Shown in pieces: positions 42,249-50,299 of a DNA stretch of 64,000 bases. How positions within the stretch are numbered: the stretch's first letter is position 1; each line of letters opens with the position of its first letter. Location of the stretch: assembly GCF_038433465.1 (NCBI RefSeq), contig NZ_JAESVF010000001.1:1-64000 (forward strand). The letters run 5' to 3'. Under the pieces are notes generated by a model. The model saw nothing but the letters and a program-made list of their open reading frames with translations, was not told the DNA's origin and did not search any database. The stretch is from Galbibacter sp038433465 (lineage in GTDB: Bacteria > Bacteroidota > Bacteroidia > Flavobacteriales > Flavobacteriaceae). The translations under genes and the position numbers were made by a program.

Positions 42249-42464
42249 TTAATATCTATAAGTAATTCTTGCTTTAGTAAGGTCGTAAGGGCTCATTTCA
42301 AGTTTCACCTTATCTCCTGGTAACAATTTAATGTAATGCATACGCATTTTTCCAGAGATATGAGCCGTTACAACGTGACCGTTTTCTAATTCTACTCGAA
42401 ACATTGCATTAGACAATGCTTCGATAATACTTCCATCTTGTTCTATTGCGGGCTGTTTTGCCAT
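42249..42464 (-). CDS. infA: Translation initiation factor IF-1
   Basis: 71 residues, an OB-fold (S1-like) protein that blocks the A site during initiation. Canonical sequence: IEQDGSIIEALSNAMFRVEL, GHVVTAHISGKMRMHYIKLL, GDKVKLEMSPYDLTKARI, ending TYRY. It follows secY after 2 bp and precedes rpmJ by 4 bp, so it is tightly coupled in the spc segment. Confidence 0.99.
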   Translation of the reverse strand: MAKQPAIEQDGSIIEALSNAMFRVELENGHVVTAHISGKMRMHYIKLLPGDKVKLEMSPYDLTKARITYRY

Positions 42465-42466
42465 AA

Positions 42467-43822
42467 TTAAGCTACAACTTTTCTATTTTTACCTGTTTTC
42501 ATCAAGCCATCATAATGCCTGTTCAACAAATATGAATTTACTTGTTGCATTGTATCGATAGCTACACCTACTAAAATTAGTAATGATGTACCTCCATAAA
42601 ACAACGCCCAGCCTTGTTGTACTCCCATTAATTTAACAACGATAGCTGGTAATACAGCAATTATTGCTAAAAATAAAGATCCTGGGAATGTAATTAAAGA
42701 CATTATTTTGTCTAAATAATCTGAGGTTTCTTTTCCTGGACGAATTCCAGGGATAAATCCACCACTTCTCTTTAGATCATCAGCCATTTTATTTGTTGGT
42801 ACTGTAATTGCGGTGTAAAAATACGTAAATATTATGATTAATAACGCAAAAACTACATTGTACCACAATCCAAAGATATTACTAAACTCTGTTTGCAACC
42901 ATTGACCAACACCTGTATCCTTCAAAGCCCCTATTCTACCTACATATGCAGGCGCAAACATGATTGCTTGAGCAAATATAATTGGCATTACTCCAGAAGC
43001 ATTTAATTTTAACGGAATGTACTGTCTAGATCCAAAAACATTTTTTTCATAGCCACCAGAAGCTGTTCTACGAGCATACTGAACTGGAATTTGTCTTGTT
43101 GCCATAACCAACATGATACATGCTAGTATAACTACAAACCATAAAATCAATTCAATCAATATCAACATTAATCCTCCGTTTGAACCTGATGTTCTAGAAA
43201 CAAATTCTTGCACAAATGATTGTGGCATTCTAGCAATAATACCAACCATGATAAGTAAAGAGATTCCGTTACCGATACCTTTATCAGTAATTTTCTCTCC
43301 TAACCACATAGCAAAAATGGTTCCTGTTACTAAAATTAAAACTGCAGGAATCATAAAATCTAACCCTTTACCTAAAATAAAAGCACTGTCTGGCACTCCT
43401 AATGAACCCAAAGAATATAGGTATGCTGGAGCTTGCACCAAACAGATACCGATGGTTAACCATCTGGTAATTTGGTTTAATGTTTTACGACCACTCTCTC
43501 CTTCTTTTTGTAATTTTTGAAGGTAAGGAATTGCCAATCCCATTAATTGAACTACGATAGATGCAGAAATATAAGGCATAATTCCTAATGCAAAGAAAGA
43601 AGCATTTGCAAAAGCTCCTCCTGTAAATGCATTTAGGATACCTAATAATCCTCCACCATCTGTTCTAGATGATAATTCTGCCAATTGTTGTGTATCAATA
43701 CCTGGTAATACTACTTGTGCACCAAAACGGTAAACTAAAAGAAGACCAAGGGTAATTAAAATTCTACCCTTTAGTTCTTCTATTTTCCAAATATTGCTTA
43801 ATGTCTCAATAAATTTCTTCAT
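42467..43822 (-). CDS. secY: Preprotein translocase subunit SecY
   Basis: 451 residues with ten membrane segments; forms the inner-membrane protein-conducting channel with SecE and SecG. Canonical blocks: KGRILITLGLLLVYRFGAQV, the plug region after PGID, MALGIMPYISASIV-type text (FFALGIMPYISASIVVQLMG), and the cytoplasmic loop GFIPGIRPGKETSDYLDKIM that contacts SecA or the ribosome. It lies 13 bp after rplO. secE and secG are not in the window. Confidence 0.99.
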   Translation of the reverse strand: MKKFIETLSNIWKIEELKGRILITLGLLLVYRFGAQVVLPGIDTQQLAELSSRTDGGGLLGILNAFTGGAFANASFFALGIMPYISASIVVQLMGLAIPYLQKLQKEGESGRKTLNQITRWLTIGICLVQAPAYLYSLGSLGVPDSAFILGKGLDFMIPAVLILVTGTIFAMWLGEKITDKGIGNGISLLIMVGIIARMPQSFVQEFVSRTSGSNGGLMLILIELILWFVVILACIMLVMATRQIPVQYARRTASGGYEKNVFGSRQYIPLKLNASGVMPIIFAQAIMFAPAYVGRIGALKDTGVGQWLQTEFSNIFGLWYNVVFALLIIIFTYFYTAITVPTNKMADDLKRSGGFIPGIRPGKETSDYLDKIMSLITFPGSLFLAIIAVLPAIVVKLMGVQQGWALFYGGTSLLILVGVAIDTMQQVNSYLLNRHYDGLMKTGKNRKVVA

Positions 43823-43835
43823 GGTTACTTGTTGG

Positions 43836-44288
43836 TTATAAACTTACTGCTTCACCTCCGGCCGCTTCGATAGCTGCTTTAGCACTGGCGGTAAATTTAT
43901 GTACTGATATTTTTAATTTAGCTTTTAGTTCTCCACCACCTAGTATTTTTACTAGCTCGTTAGATTTAACAACTCCGTTGTTTACTAAAATATCTAAATC
44001 TACAGTGTCTGTAACAACACCTTTATCAACCAATTCTTGTAACTTGTTTAAATTGATTCCCGCGTATTCTTTTCTGTTGATGTTGTTAAAACCAAATTTT
44101 GGAACACGTCTTTGAAGTGGCATTTGCCCTCCTTCAAAACCAATTTTCTTAGAATATCCTGAACGAGACTTAGCTCCTTTATGACCTCTAGTGGCAGTAC
44201 CACCTTTGCCAGAACCTTGACCACGTCCTACTCTTTTTCCGTCTCTATGTACTGAACCTTCAGCTGGTTGTAAGTTACTTAAATTCAT
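43836..44288 (-). CDS. rplO: 50S ribosomal protein L15 (uL15)
   Basis: 150 residues from ATG 44288 (MNLSNLQPAEGSVHRDGKR), the family start. A longer reading to 44315 would overlap the rpmD stop and is rejected. The Gly/Arg/Lys-rich N-terminal extension (GRGQGSGKGGTATRGHKGAK) threads into 23S rRNA; GFEGGQMPLQRRVPKFGF and the C-terminal globular part follow. A late-assembly 50S protein. 13-bp gaps separate it from rpmD and secY. Confidence 0.98.
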   Translation of the reverse strand: MNLSNLQPAEGSVHRDGKRVGRGQGSGKGGTATRGHKGAKSRSGYSKKIGFEGGQMPLQRRVPKFGFNNINRKEYAGINLNKLQELVDKGVVTDTVDLDILVNNGVVKSNELVKILGGGELKAKLKISVHKFTASAKAAIEAAGGEAVSL

Positions 44289-44301
44289 AACTATATTGTT
44301 A

Positions 44302-44481
44302 TTAAGCTTCTTCAAAAGAAACTAAGTGTTCTACTTTTTTTACCATACCAAGGATGTTTGGTGTTGCATCATGCTCCACAACTTGACCAATTCCTTTTAG
44401 GCCTAGCGCTTTTAACGTTCTTTTTTGTCTTTCAGGACGTTTAATGCTGCTTTTTACTTGCGTAACTTTTACTTTTTTCAT
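44302..44481 (-). CDS. rpmD: 50S ribosomal protein L30 (uL30)
   Basis: A 59-residue gene below usual ORF length limits; I translated it from ATG at 44479-44481 to TAA at 44302. MKKVKVTQVKSSIKRPERQK, LKALGLKGIGQVVEHDATP and NILGMVKKVEHLV fit the short bacterial L30. It is located between rpsE (11-bp gap) and rplO (13-bp gap), the standard spc order. Confidence 0.97.
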   Translation of the reverse strand: MKKVKVTQVKSSIKRPERQKRTLKALGLKGIGQVVEHDATPNILGMVKKVEHLVSFEEA

Positions 44482-44492
44482 CTTTCCTTGGT

Positions 44493-45017
44493 TTATCCTT
44501 TAAAAACTTTTTCTAAAGAAATTCCTCTTTGTGCTGCGATTGTTCTTGCGTCTCTTAAACGTAATAAAGCATCGAAAGTTGCTTTAACTACGTTATGAGG
44601 GTTAGAAGAACCTTGAGATTTTGAAAGTACATCGTGTACTCCAACTGCTTCTAATACCGCACGTACTGCACCACCTGCAATAACCCCGGTACCGTGTGAA
44701 GCTGGCTGAATGTATACTCTAGCACCTCCATATTTCCCTTTTTGCTCATGAGGTAATGTACCTTTGTTAAGAGGAATACGTACTAGGTTTTTCTTAGCGT
44801 CTTCTACTGCTTTAGAAATAGCATCTGCTACCTCTTTAGATTTTCCTAATCCATGACCTACTACACCGTTCTCATCTCCTACAACAACAATTGCAGAAAA
44901 TCCGAAGGCTCTACCTCCTTTAGTAACTTTAGTAACTCTTTGTACACCTACTAAACGGTCTTTTAACTCAAGTCCACTAGGTTTTACTAATTCTACGTTT
45001 TTATAATCTTGATACAT
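44493..45017 (-). CDS. rpsE: 30S ribosomal protein S5 (uS5)
   Basis: 174 residues; acts in decoding fidelity and mRNA unwinding at the entry channel. The dsRNA-binding-like N-terminal domain (LKDRLVGVQRVTKVTKGGR, FSAIVVVGDENGVVGHGLGK) is followed by the C-terminal domain (RVYIQPASHGTGVIAGGAVR, GVHDVLSKSQGSSNPHNVVK). It follows rplR by 6 bp. The loop around KVTKGGR has the common wild-type sequence for spectinomycin contact; no resistance change was judged. Confidence 0.98.
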   Translation of the reverse strand: MYQDYKNVELVKPSGLELKDRLVGVQRVTKVTKGGRAFGFSAIVVVGDENGVVGHGLGKSKEVADAISKAVEDAKKNLVRIPLNKGTLPHEQKGKYGGARVYIQPASHGTGVIAGGAVRAVLEAVGVHDVLSKSQGSSNPHNVVKATFDALLRLRDARTIAAQRGISLEKVFKG

Positions 45018-45023
45018 ATCTTC

Positions 45024-45380
45024 TTAGAATTTAAGTCCTGCTTCTCTAGCACCATCTGCTAATGATTTAACTCTACCGTGATATAAATATCCACCTCTAT
45101 CGAAAGAGATTGTTTCATATCCAGCGCTCTTAGCTTTCTCTGCAATAGCTTTCCCTACAAGAGCAGCTATTTCAGTTTTAGTACCTTTTGCAGAACTAAT
45201 TTCTTTATCTCTTGATGATGCTGATAGTAAAGTTTTACCTGCTACGTCATCGATCAATTGAGCATAAATTTCTTTATTACTTCTAAAAACAGCCAATCTA
45301 GGTCTTGCTTCCGTTCCAGAAACAACCTTGCGGATTCTGTTTTTGATTCTTTGTCTTCTTTCAGTCTTTGATAATGCCAT
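45024..45380 (-). CDS. rplR: 50S ribosomal protein L18 (uL18)
   Basis: 118 residues; binds 5S rRNA with L5 in the central protuberance. Pattern: MALSKTERRQRIKNRIRKVV, RPRLAVFRSNKEIYAQLIDD, GKAIAEKAKSAGYETISFDR, GGYLYHGRVKSLADGAREAG. It lies 11 bp after rplF and 6 bp before rpsE. Confidence 0.98.
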   Translation of the reverse strand: MALSKTERRQRIKNRIRKVVSGTEARPRLAVFRSNKEIYAQLIDDVAGKTLLSASSRDKEISSAKGTKTEIAALVGKAIAEKAKSAGYETISFDRGGYLYHGRVKSLADGAREAGLKF

Positions 45381-45391
45381 AATGCTAATTA

Positions 45392-45934
45392 TTAAGCTGA
45401 TTTACCTGCTTTTCTTCTTAATTGTTCACCAACAAACTTAATTCCTTTTCCTTTGTAAGGCTCTGGCTTACGGAAAGAACGAATCTTAGCTGCTACTTGA
45501 CCAACTAATTGCTTATCGAATGAGGTTAGTTTTACGATTGGGTTTTTACCTTTTTCTGAAATTGTTTCAATCTTAATTTCAGGTGCTAAATCCATAACTA
45601 TGTTATGTGAAAAACCTACAGCCAAATCTAACTTTTGACCTTGGTTGCTAGCTCTATAACCAACTCCAACCAATTCTAACTCTTTAGTAAAGCCTTTAGA
45701 AACACCTTCAACCATATTGTTGATTAATGATCTGTATAGACCGTGTTTTGCTTTAACATTTTTCACCTCTGAAGAACGCTCTATAACCACATTTCCTTCT
45801 TCTACTTTAATAGTAACATCAGAAAAAGTTTGAGATAATTCTCCAAGTTTACCTTTAACGGTAACTTCGTCTTCTTTAATATCTACAGTAACTCCCTCAG
45901 GAATTGCTATTGGACTATTACCTACTCTTGACAT
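45392..45934 (-). CDS. rplF: 50S ribosomal protein L6 (uL6)
   Basis: 180 residues built from two similar alpha/beta domains; located near the factor-binding site of the 50S subunit. MSRVGNSPIAIPEGVTVDIK at the start, GYRASNQGQKLDLAVGFSH at the domain joint, and the signature end RKPEPYKGKGIKFVGEQLRR. It is 19 bp after rpsH. Confidence 0.98.
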   Translation of the reverse strand: MSRVGNSPIAIPEGVTVDIKEDEVTVKGKLGELSQTFSDVTIKVEEGNVVIERSSEVKNVKAKHGLYRSLINNMVEGVSKGFTKELELVGVGYRASNQGQKLDLAVGFSHNIVMDLAPEIKIETISEKGKNPIVKLTSFDKQLVGQVAAKIRSFRKPEPYKGKGIKFVGEQLRRKAGKSA

Positions 45935-45953
45935 TTCTTCTTGTCTTTAATGA

Positions 45954-46352
45954 TTAGTAAACGTAACATAATACTTCTCCACCAACATTCTCAAGCTTCG
46001 CTTGCTTACTCGTCATCACTCCGTGAGAAGTAGAAACGATTGCAATACCAAGACCATTAAGAACTCTAGGAAGTTCATCTTTACCTGCATACTTACGTAA
46101 ACCAGGTGTACTTACACGCTTCAGTTTTTTAATTACAGGCTCTTTCGTTAGCTTATCGTATTTCAAAGCTATTTTGATAGTTCCTTGTACTGAGTTGTCT
46201 TCAAATTTGTAACTTAAAATATATCCTTGATCGAATAATATTTTAGTAATGTCTTTTTTCAAATTAGAAGCTGGTATCTCTACCACTCTGTGTCCTGCAC
46301 TGTTAGCGTTTCTAATTCTTGTTAAATAATCTGCTATAGGATCTGTATACAT
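45954..46352 (-). CDS. rpsH: 30S ribosomal protein S8 (uS8)
   Basis: 132 residues; early 16S rRNA binder and, in E. coli, the spc-operon translational repressor. MYTDPIADYLTRIRNANSAG, RVSTPGLRKYAGKDELPRVL and the RNA-binding end STSHGVMTSKQAKLENVGGE. It follows rpsN after 61 bp, one of the longer gaps in this block; no S8-site-like hairpin was established there. Confidence 0.98.
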   Translation of the reverse strand: MYTDPIADYLTRIRNANSAGHRVVEIPASNLKKDITKILFDQGYILSYKFEDNSVQGTIKIALKYDKLTKEPVIKKLKRVSTPGLRKYAGKDELPRVLNGLGIAIVSTSHGVMTSKQAKLENVGGEVLCYVY

Positions 46353-46413
46353 CTGTATCTATTTGCGGTAACAGTTTTTGAAAAATTTCAAACTTACTAC
46401 CTATTAATGTTTT

Positions 46414-46683
46414 TTACCAACTTGCTTTTTTAACTCCTGGGATCAAACCTTGGTTTGCCATTTCTCTGAATGTTACACGAGAAATCCCAAAAGTACGCAT
46501 ATACCCTCTAGGTCTTCCAGTTAATTTACAACGATTGTGTAAACGTACTGGAGAAGCATTTTTTGGTAATTTTTGTAATGCCTCATAATCTCCAGCTTCT
46601 TTTAAAGCTTTTCTTTTTTCAGCATATTTATCTACCAATTTTTGTCTTTTCACCTCACGGGCTTTCATTGATTCTTTAGCCAT
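46414..46683 (-). CDS. rpsN: 30S ribosomal protein S14 (uS14), zinc-free type
   Basis: 89 residues; binds 16S rRNA in the 30S head. The conserved C-terminal part is CKLTGRPRGYMRTFGISRVT then FREMANQGLIPGVKKASW. It has the longer N-terminal form without the two CxxC pairs of the short zinc type, so it is zinc-independent. It lies 1 bp after rplE, so translation is coupled. Confidence 0.98.
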   Translation of the reverse strand: MAKESMKAREVKRQKLVDKYAEKRKALKEAGDYEALQKLPKNASPVRLHNRCKLTGRPRGYMRTFGISRVTFREMANQGLIPGVKKASW

Positions 46684-46684
46684 A

Positions 46685-47236
46685 CTAGTTCTTTTTAAAA
46701 GGTAATCCTAATTCGCTTAATAATGATTTTGCTTCTTTATCGGTGTCAGCAGAAGTAACAAAAGTAATATCCATACCTGCTACTTTGTTTACTTTATCGA
46801 TATTGATCTCTGGAAAGATAATTTGCTCGGTAATACCAAGGTTATAGTTTCCACGTCCATCAAAACCATTAGCTTTGATTCCATTAAAATCTCTTACTCG
46901 AGGAAGTGCTGAAGTAACTAATCTATCTAAGAATTCGTACATCATCTCTCCGCGTAAAGTAACTTTTGCCCCAATTGGCATACCTTTACGTAGTTTAAAA
47001 GATGCAACGTCTTTTTTAGATATTGTAGCCACTGCTTTCTGTCCAGAAATACGAGTTAATTCGTCTACTGCGTAGTCGATCAACTTTTTATCTGCAACAG
47101 CTGCACCAACTCCACGGCTAATAACAATCTTTTCCAGTTTAGGCACTTGCATTACGTTGTTGTACCCAAACTCTCCTGTAAGAGCAGAAACTATTCTTTC
47201 TTTATACTCTTGTTTTAATCTTGGAATGTAAGCCAT
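46685..47236 (-). CDS. rplE: 50S ribosomal protein L5 (uL5)
   Basis: 183 residues; 5S rRNA-binding protein that contacts the P-site tRNA and S13. MAYIPRLKQEYKERIVSALT, NVMQVPKLEKIVISRGVGAA, the GQKAVATISKKDVASFKLRKG segment (read in two parts), and GRGNYNLGITEQIIFPEI. It is 2 bp after rplX and 1 bp before rpsN, suggesting coupled translation of all three. Confidence 0.98.
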   Translation of the reverse strand: MAYIPRLKQEYKERIVSALTGEFGYNNVMQVPKLEKIVISRGVGAAVADKKLIDYAVDELTRISGQKAVATISKKDVASFKLRKGMPIGAKVTLRGEMMYEFLDRLVTSALPRVRDFNGIKANGFDGRGNYNLGITEQIIFPEINIDKVNKVAGMDITFVTSADTDKEAKSLLSELGLPFKKN

Positions 47237-47238
47237 AA

Positions 47239-47553
47239 TTAAATTACTTCATTAGATTTTTTAGAAAATCTCACTTTCTTACCATCTCTTACTTCGTAAC
47301 CTACTCTCGTAGTTTCACCTGATTTAGGATCAATTAACGATAAATTAGATATGTGAATAAGAGCTTCTTTCTTAACGATACCACCTTGAGGGTTTTTAGC
47401 ACTTGGCTTCTCGTGTTTAGACACAAGGTTTACTCCCTCAACTATCGCTTTGTTCTTTTCACGATTTACTTTAAGCACTTGCCCTTCTGCACCTTTGTGC
47501 TCTCCTGCAATTACTCTAACAGTATCTCCTGATTTTATCTTTAGTTTTATCAT
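47239..47553 (-). CDS. rplX: 50S ribosomal protein L24 (uL24)
   Basis: 104 residues; starts 50S assembly and lines the exit-tunnel rim. The KOW motif is at the N-terminus (KIKSGDTVRVIAGEHKGAEG, QVLKVNREKNKAIVEGVN), and GGIVKKEALIHISNLSLIDP follows. It lies 11 bp after rplN and 2 bp before rplE. Confidence 0.98.
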   Translation of the reverse strand: MIKLKIKSGDTVRVIAGEHKGAEGQVLKVNREKNKAIVEGVNLVSKHEKPSAKNPQGGIVKKEALIHISNLSLIDPKSGETTRVGYEVRDGKKVRFSKKSNEVI

Positions 47554-47564
47554 TTCTTAATGTA

Positions 47565-47933
47565 TTAAAGCACCTCTGGAGCTAATGATACAATTTTCAT
47601 AAATTGCTTATCGCGCAATTCTCTAGCTACTGGTCCAAATACACGAGTACCGCGCATTTCTCCTGCAGGGTTAAGAAGAACACAAGCATTATCATCAAAA
47701 CGAATGTAAGAACCATCTGGTCTTCTTACTTCTTTTTTGGTACGAACTACAACTGCTGTAGATACTTGCCCTTTCTTAACGTTTCCGTTTGGCGTTGCAT
47801 CTTTTACGGTAACAACTATTTTGTCACCAACAGAAGCATATCTTCTTTTAGTACCTCCTAATACACGGATCGTAAGAACTTCCTTAGCTCCCGTGTTGTC
47901 TGCTACTTTTAATCTTGATTCCTGTTGTACCAT
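47565..47933 (-). CDS. rplN: 50S ribosomal protein L14 (uL14)
   Basis: 122 residues; 23S rRNA-binding protein at the subunit interface bridge B8. MVQQESRLKVADNTGAKEVL, GDKIVVTVKDATPNGNVKKG and RGTRVFGPVARELRDKQFMK are standard. It begins 2 bp after rpsQ. It is the first of a tightly packed run rplN-rplX-rplE-rpsN. Confidence 0.99.
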   Translation of the reverse strand: MVQQESRLKVADNTGAKEVLTIRVLGGTKRRYASVGDKIVVTVKDATPNGNVKKGQVSTAVVVRTKKEVRRPDGSYIRFDDNACVLLNPAGEMRGTRVFGPVARELRDKQFMKIVSLAPEVL

Positions 47934-47935
47934 AA

Positions 47936-48193
47936 TTATTTAGCTCTTTCAATGATTTCAACTAATCTCCAACATTTGGTTTTACTCATAGGTCTTGTTT
48001 CCATGATCTTTACAGTATCACCAATATTGCAATCGTCTTTTTCGTCGTGCGCAACATATTTCTTTGTTTTTAACACGAACTTACCGTACATAGGGTGTTT
48101 TACACGTTTCACTTCAGAAACCACAATCGATTTCTGCATTTTGTTACTTGTAACAACTCCTATTCTCTCTTTTCTTAAATTTCTATTTTCCAT
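47936..48193 (-). CDS. rpsQ: 30S ribosomal protein S17 (uS17)
   Basis: 85 residues, OB-fold, early 16S rRNA binder. RKERIGVVTSNKMQKSIVVS, RVKHPMYGKFVLKTKKYVAH, CNIGDTVKIMETRPMSKTKC are family blocks. It lies 17 bp after rpmC and 2 bp before rplN. Confidence 0.98.
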   Translation of the reverse strand: MENRNLRKERIGVVTSNKMQKSIVVSEVKRVKHPMYGKFVLKTKKYVAHDEKDDCNIGDTVKIMETRPMSKTKCWRLVEIIERAK

Positions 48194-48210
48194 CTTCTAG
48201 CAGAATCGAA

Positions 48211-48402
48211 TTATTGTAATTCTCTTTTAGTAAGCTCTGTTGCAATTCTAGCCACCGTTCTTCTAGTATGTCTCAACTGAAGTGGATTCTCCAAAGGTGT
48301 GATTGTGTGAGCTAATTTTAAATCTGCATATTGTTTTTTAACAATACCAAGCTGCTCTTGTAGCTCAGCAGTAGATAATTCTCTAATTTCTGACTGTTTC
48401 AT
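48211..48402 (-). CDS. rpmC: 50S ribosomal protein L29 (uL29)
   Basis: 63 residues, a helical hairpin near the exit tunnel where trigger factor and SRP dock. MKQSEIRELSTAELQEQLGI, then ADLKLAHTITPLENPLQLRH and RRTVARIATELTKREL. It is 16 bp after rplP. Confidence 0.97.
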   Translation of the reverse strand: MKQSEIRELSTAELQEQLGIVKKQYADLKLAHTITPLENPLQLRHTRRTVARIATELTKRELQ

Positions 48403-48418
48403 AATCTTCTTAAATTAA

Positions 48419-48838
48419 TTAAGCTGAATAATCTCTAGCTACAATAAACTTTGTTTTTACAGGTAGTTTTTGCGCTGCAAGCCTTAAAGCTTCTTTTGCA
48501 ACATCCATAGGTACTCCACCTATTTCAAACATAATTCTACCTGGTTTAACTACAGCTGCCCAATATTCTGGAGCACCTTTACCTTTACCCATACGCACCT
48601 CAAGTGGCTTCTTTGTAATTGGCTTGTCTGGGAAAATCTTGATCCATAATTGCCCTTCTCTCTTCATAAAACGAGTAGCTGCAACACGAGCCGCCTCAAT
48701 TTGACGTGCTGTGATGAATGATGAATCCATTGATTTTATACCAAACATACCATTTGAAAGTTCGTGCCCTCTTTGAGAAAGACCCTTCATACGGCCTTTC
48801 TGCTGCTTACGGTATTTTGTTCTTTTCGGCTGTAACAT
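48419..48838 (-). CDS. rplP: 50S ribosomal protein L16 (uL16)
   Basis: 139 residues; organises the A-site region of 23S rRNA. MLQPKRTKYRKQQKGRMKGL, RFMKREGQLWIKIFPDKPIT, MGKGKGAPEYWAAVVKPGRI (with the conserved Arg position) and an end VKTKFIVARDYSA. It lies 20 bp after rpsC. Confidence 0.98.
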   Translation of the reverse strand: MLQPKRTKYRKQQKGRMKGLSQRGHELSNGMFGIKSMDSSFITARQIEAARVAATRFMKREGQLWIKIFPDKPITKKPLEVRMGKGKGAPEYWAAVVKPGRIMFEIGGVPMDVAKEALRLAAQKLPVKTKFIVARDYSA

Positions 48839-48858
48839 TTTTCTTTTACTTTAAAAAA

Positions 48859-49584
48859 TTACTTTCTACGACGAGATTTTCTAGCTCCACCACCGGCATT
48901 GTTATTGCCGCCTTTCCCTTGCTTCTTAGACATTCCAACAAGCGGAGAAAGCTCTCTCTTTCCATAAACCTCACCTTTCATGATCCACACTTTGATTCCC
49001 AATCTACCATAAGTAGTATGAGCTTCGTGAAGTGCGTAATCAATGTCAGCTCTAAATGTTGACAAAGGAATTCTACCATCTTTATACGCTTCAGAACGTG
49101 CCATTTCGGCTCCGTTTAAACGTCCAGAGATTTGAACTTTGATACCTTCGGCGTTCATTCTCATTGCTGCAGCAATAGCCATTTTAATAGCACGTCTGTA
49201 CGAAATTCTGTTTTCGATTTGACGCGCAATACTTGCAGCTACAAGATTAGCATCTAGTTCTGGTCTCTTAATTTCAAAGATGTTAATTTGAACTTCTTTG
49301 TCGGTAATTTTCTTAAGCTCTTCTTTTAGCTTGTCTACCTCTTGACCTCCTTTACCAATAATGATACCTGGACGTGCTGTAGTGATAGTAACGGTTACAA
49401 GCTTAAGCGTACGCTCAATAATTACTCTAGACACACTAGCTTTTGACAAACGAGCATGGATATACTTTCTGATTTTATCATCTTCAGCAAGTTTATCTCC
49501 ATAGTCATTACCTCCATACCAGTTAGATTCCCATCCTCTAATGATACCAAGACGATTTCCGATTGGATTTGTTTTCTGTCCCAT
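48859..49584 (-). CDS. rpsC: 30S ribosomal protein S3 (uS3)
   Basis: 241 residues; mRNA entry-site protein with helicase activity together with S4 and S5. MGQKTNPIGNRLGIIRGWES, KH domain with RPGIIIGKGGQEVDKLKEEL, then NRISYRRAIKMAIAAAMRMN and GRLNGAEMARSEAYKDGRIP. A Gly/Asn/Arg-rich tail (KQGKGGNNNAGGGARKSRRR) ends the protein. It follows rplV by 8 bp. Confidence 0.98.
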   Translation of the reverse strand: MGQKTNPIGNRLGIIRGWESNWYGGNDYGDKLAEDDKIRKYIHARLSKASVSRVIIERTLKLVTVTITTARPGIIIGKGGQEVDKLKEELKKITDKEVQINIFEIKRPELDANLVAASIARQIENRISYRRAIKMAIAAAMRMNAEGIKVQISGRLNGAEMARSEAYKDGRIPLSTFRADIDYALHEAHTTYGRLGIKVWIMKGEVYGKRELSPLVGMSKKQGKGGNNNAGGGARKSRRRK

Positions 49585-49592
49585 ACTCTATC

Positions 49593-50000
49593 TTAGCTTT
49601 GTGTGTTATTTTTAGCTCCAACCACAATTGTTACGTGGTTTGAACGTTTTCTAATTCTGTGCGCGCGACCTTGTGGTGCTGGACGAAGTCTCTTCAACAT
49701 AGCTCCACCGTCTACACGGATTTCCTGAACAAATAAATCTGCTTCTTCTAAGTTAGCATCTTCGTTTTTAGCTTGCCAGTTTGCAATTGCAGAAACTAAC
49801 AATTTCTCTAAACGACGAGACGCCTCTTTTTGACTAAACTTCAAAATAGCAAGTGCCTTTTCAACCTTCTCCCCACGAACTAAATCGGCAACTAACCTCA
49901 TTTTTCTAGGTGAAGTTGGGCAGTTATTCAACTTTGCAAATGCTAAATTCTTTTTAGCCTCTTTTATTTGCTCTGCTCTTTCTCTTTTACGAACTCCCAT
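49593..50000 (-). CDS. rplV: 50S ribosomal protein L22 (uL22)
   Basis: 135 residues; its beta hairpin lines the exit tunnel and macrolide site. An extended Lys/Glu-rich N-terminus (MGVRKRERAEQIKEAKKNLA) precedes the core LNNCPTSPRKMRLVADLVRG, VDGGAMLKRLRPAPQGRAHR and IRKRSNHVTIVVG. It is 9 bp after rpsS. Confidence 0.98.
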   Translation of the reverse strand: MGVRKRERAEQIKEAKKNLAFAKLNNCPTSPRKMRLVADLVRGEKVEKALAILKFSQKEASRRLEKLLVSAIANWQAKNEDANLEEADLFVQEIRVDGGAMLKRLRPAPQGRAHRIRKRSNHVTIVVGAKNNTQS

Positions 50001-50009
50001 GGCTACTTA

Positions 50010-50288
50010 TTATTTTTTTCCTTTATTTTTCGCACCAGCGTGACCTCTAAACGATCTTGTTGGTGAAAATTCTCCTAATTTATGACCTACCATGTTCTCT
50101 GTAACATATACAGGAACAAATTGACGACCATTATGCACAGCTATTGTTTGACCAACAAAATCTGGAGTAATCATAGATGCTCTAGACCAAGTTTTAATAA
50201 CTGTCTTCTTACCAGATTCAACATTCTGTTGAACTTTTTTCTCTAAACTATAGTGAACGTAAGGTCCTTTTTTCAGTGAACGTGCCAT
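50010..50288 (-). CDS. rpsS: 30S ribosomal protein S19 (uS19)
   Basis: 92 residues; 30S head protein next to S13. MARSLKKGPYVHYSLEKKVQ, IKTWSRASMITPDFVGQTIA, HNGRQFVPVYVTENMVGHKL, GEFSPTRSFRGHAGAKNKGK. It is 11 bp after rplB. Confidence 0.98.
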   Translation of the reverse strand: MARSLKKGPYVHYSLEKKVQQNVESGKKTVIKTWSRASMITPDFVGQTIAVHNGRQFVPVYVTENMVGHKLGEFSPTRSFRGHAGAKNKGKK

Positions 50289-50299
50289 CTTTTAATACT

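Noticed and set aside
44289..44315. Longer start for rplO
   Set aside because: It would overlap the end of rpmD, and the family start MNLSNLQPAEGS is at 44288.
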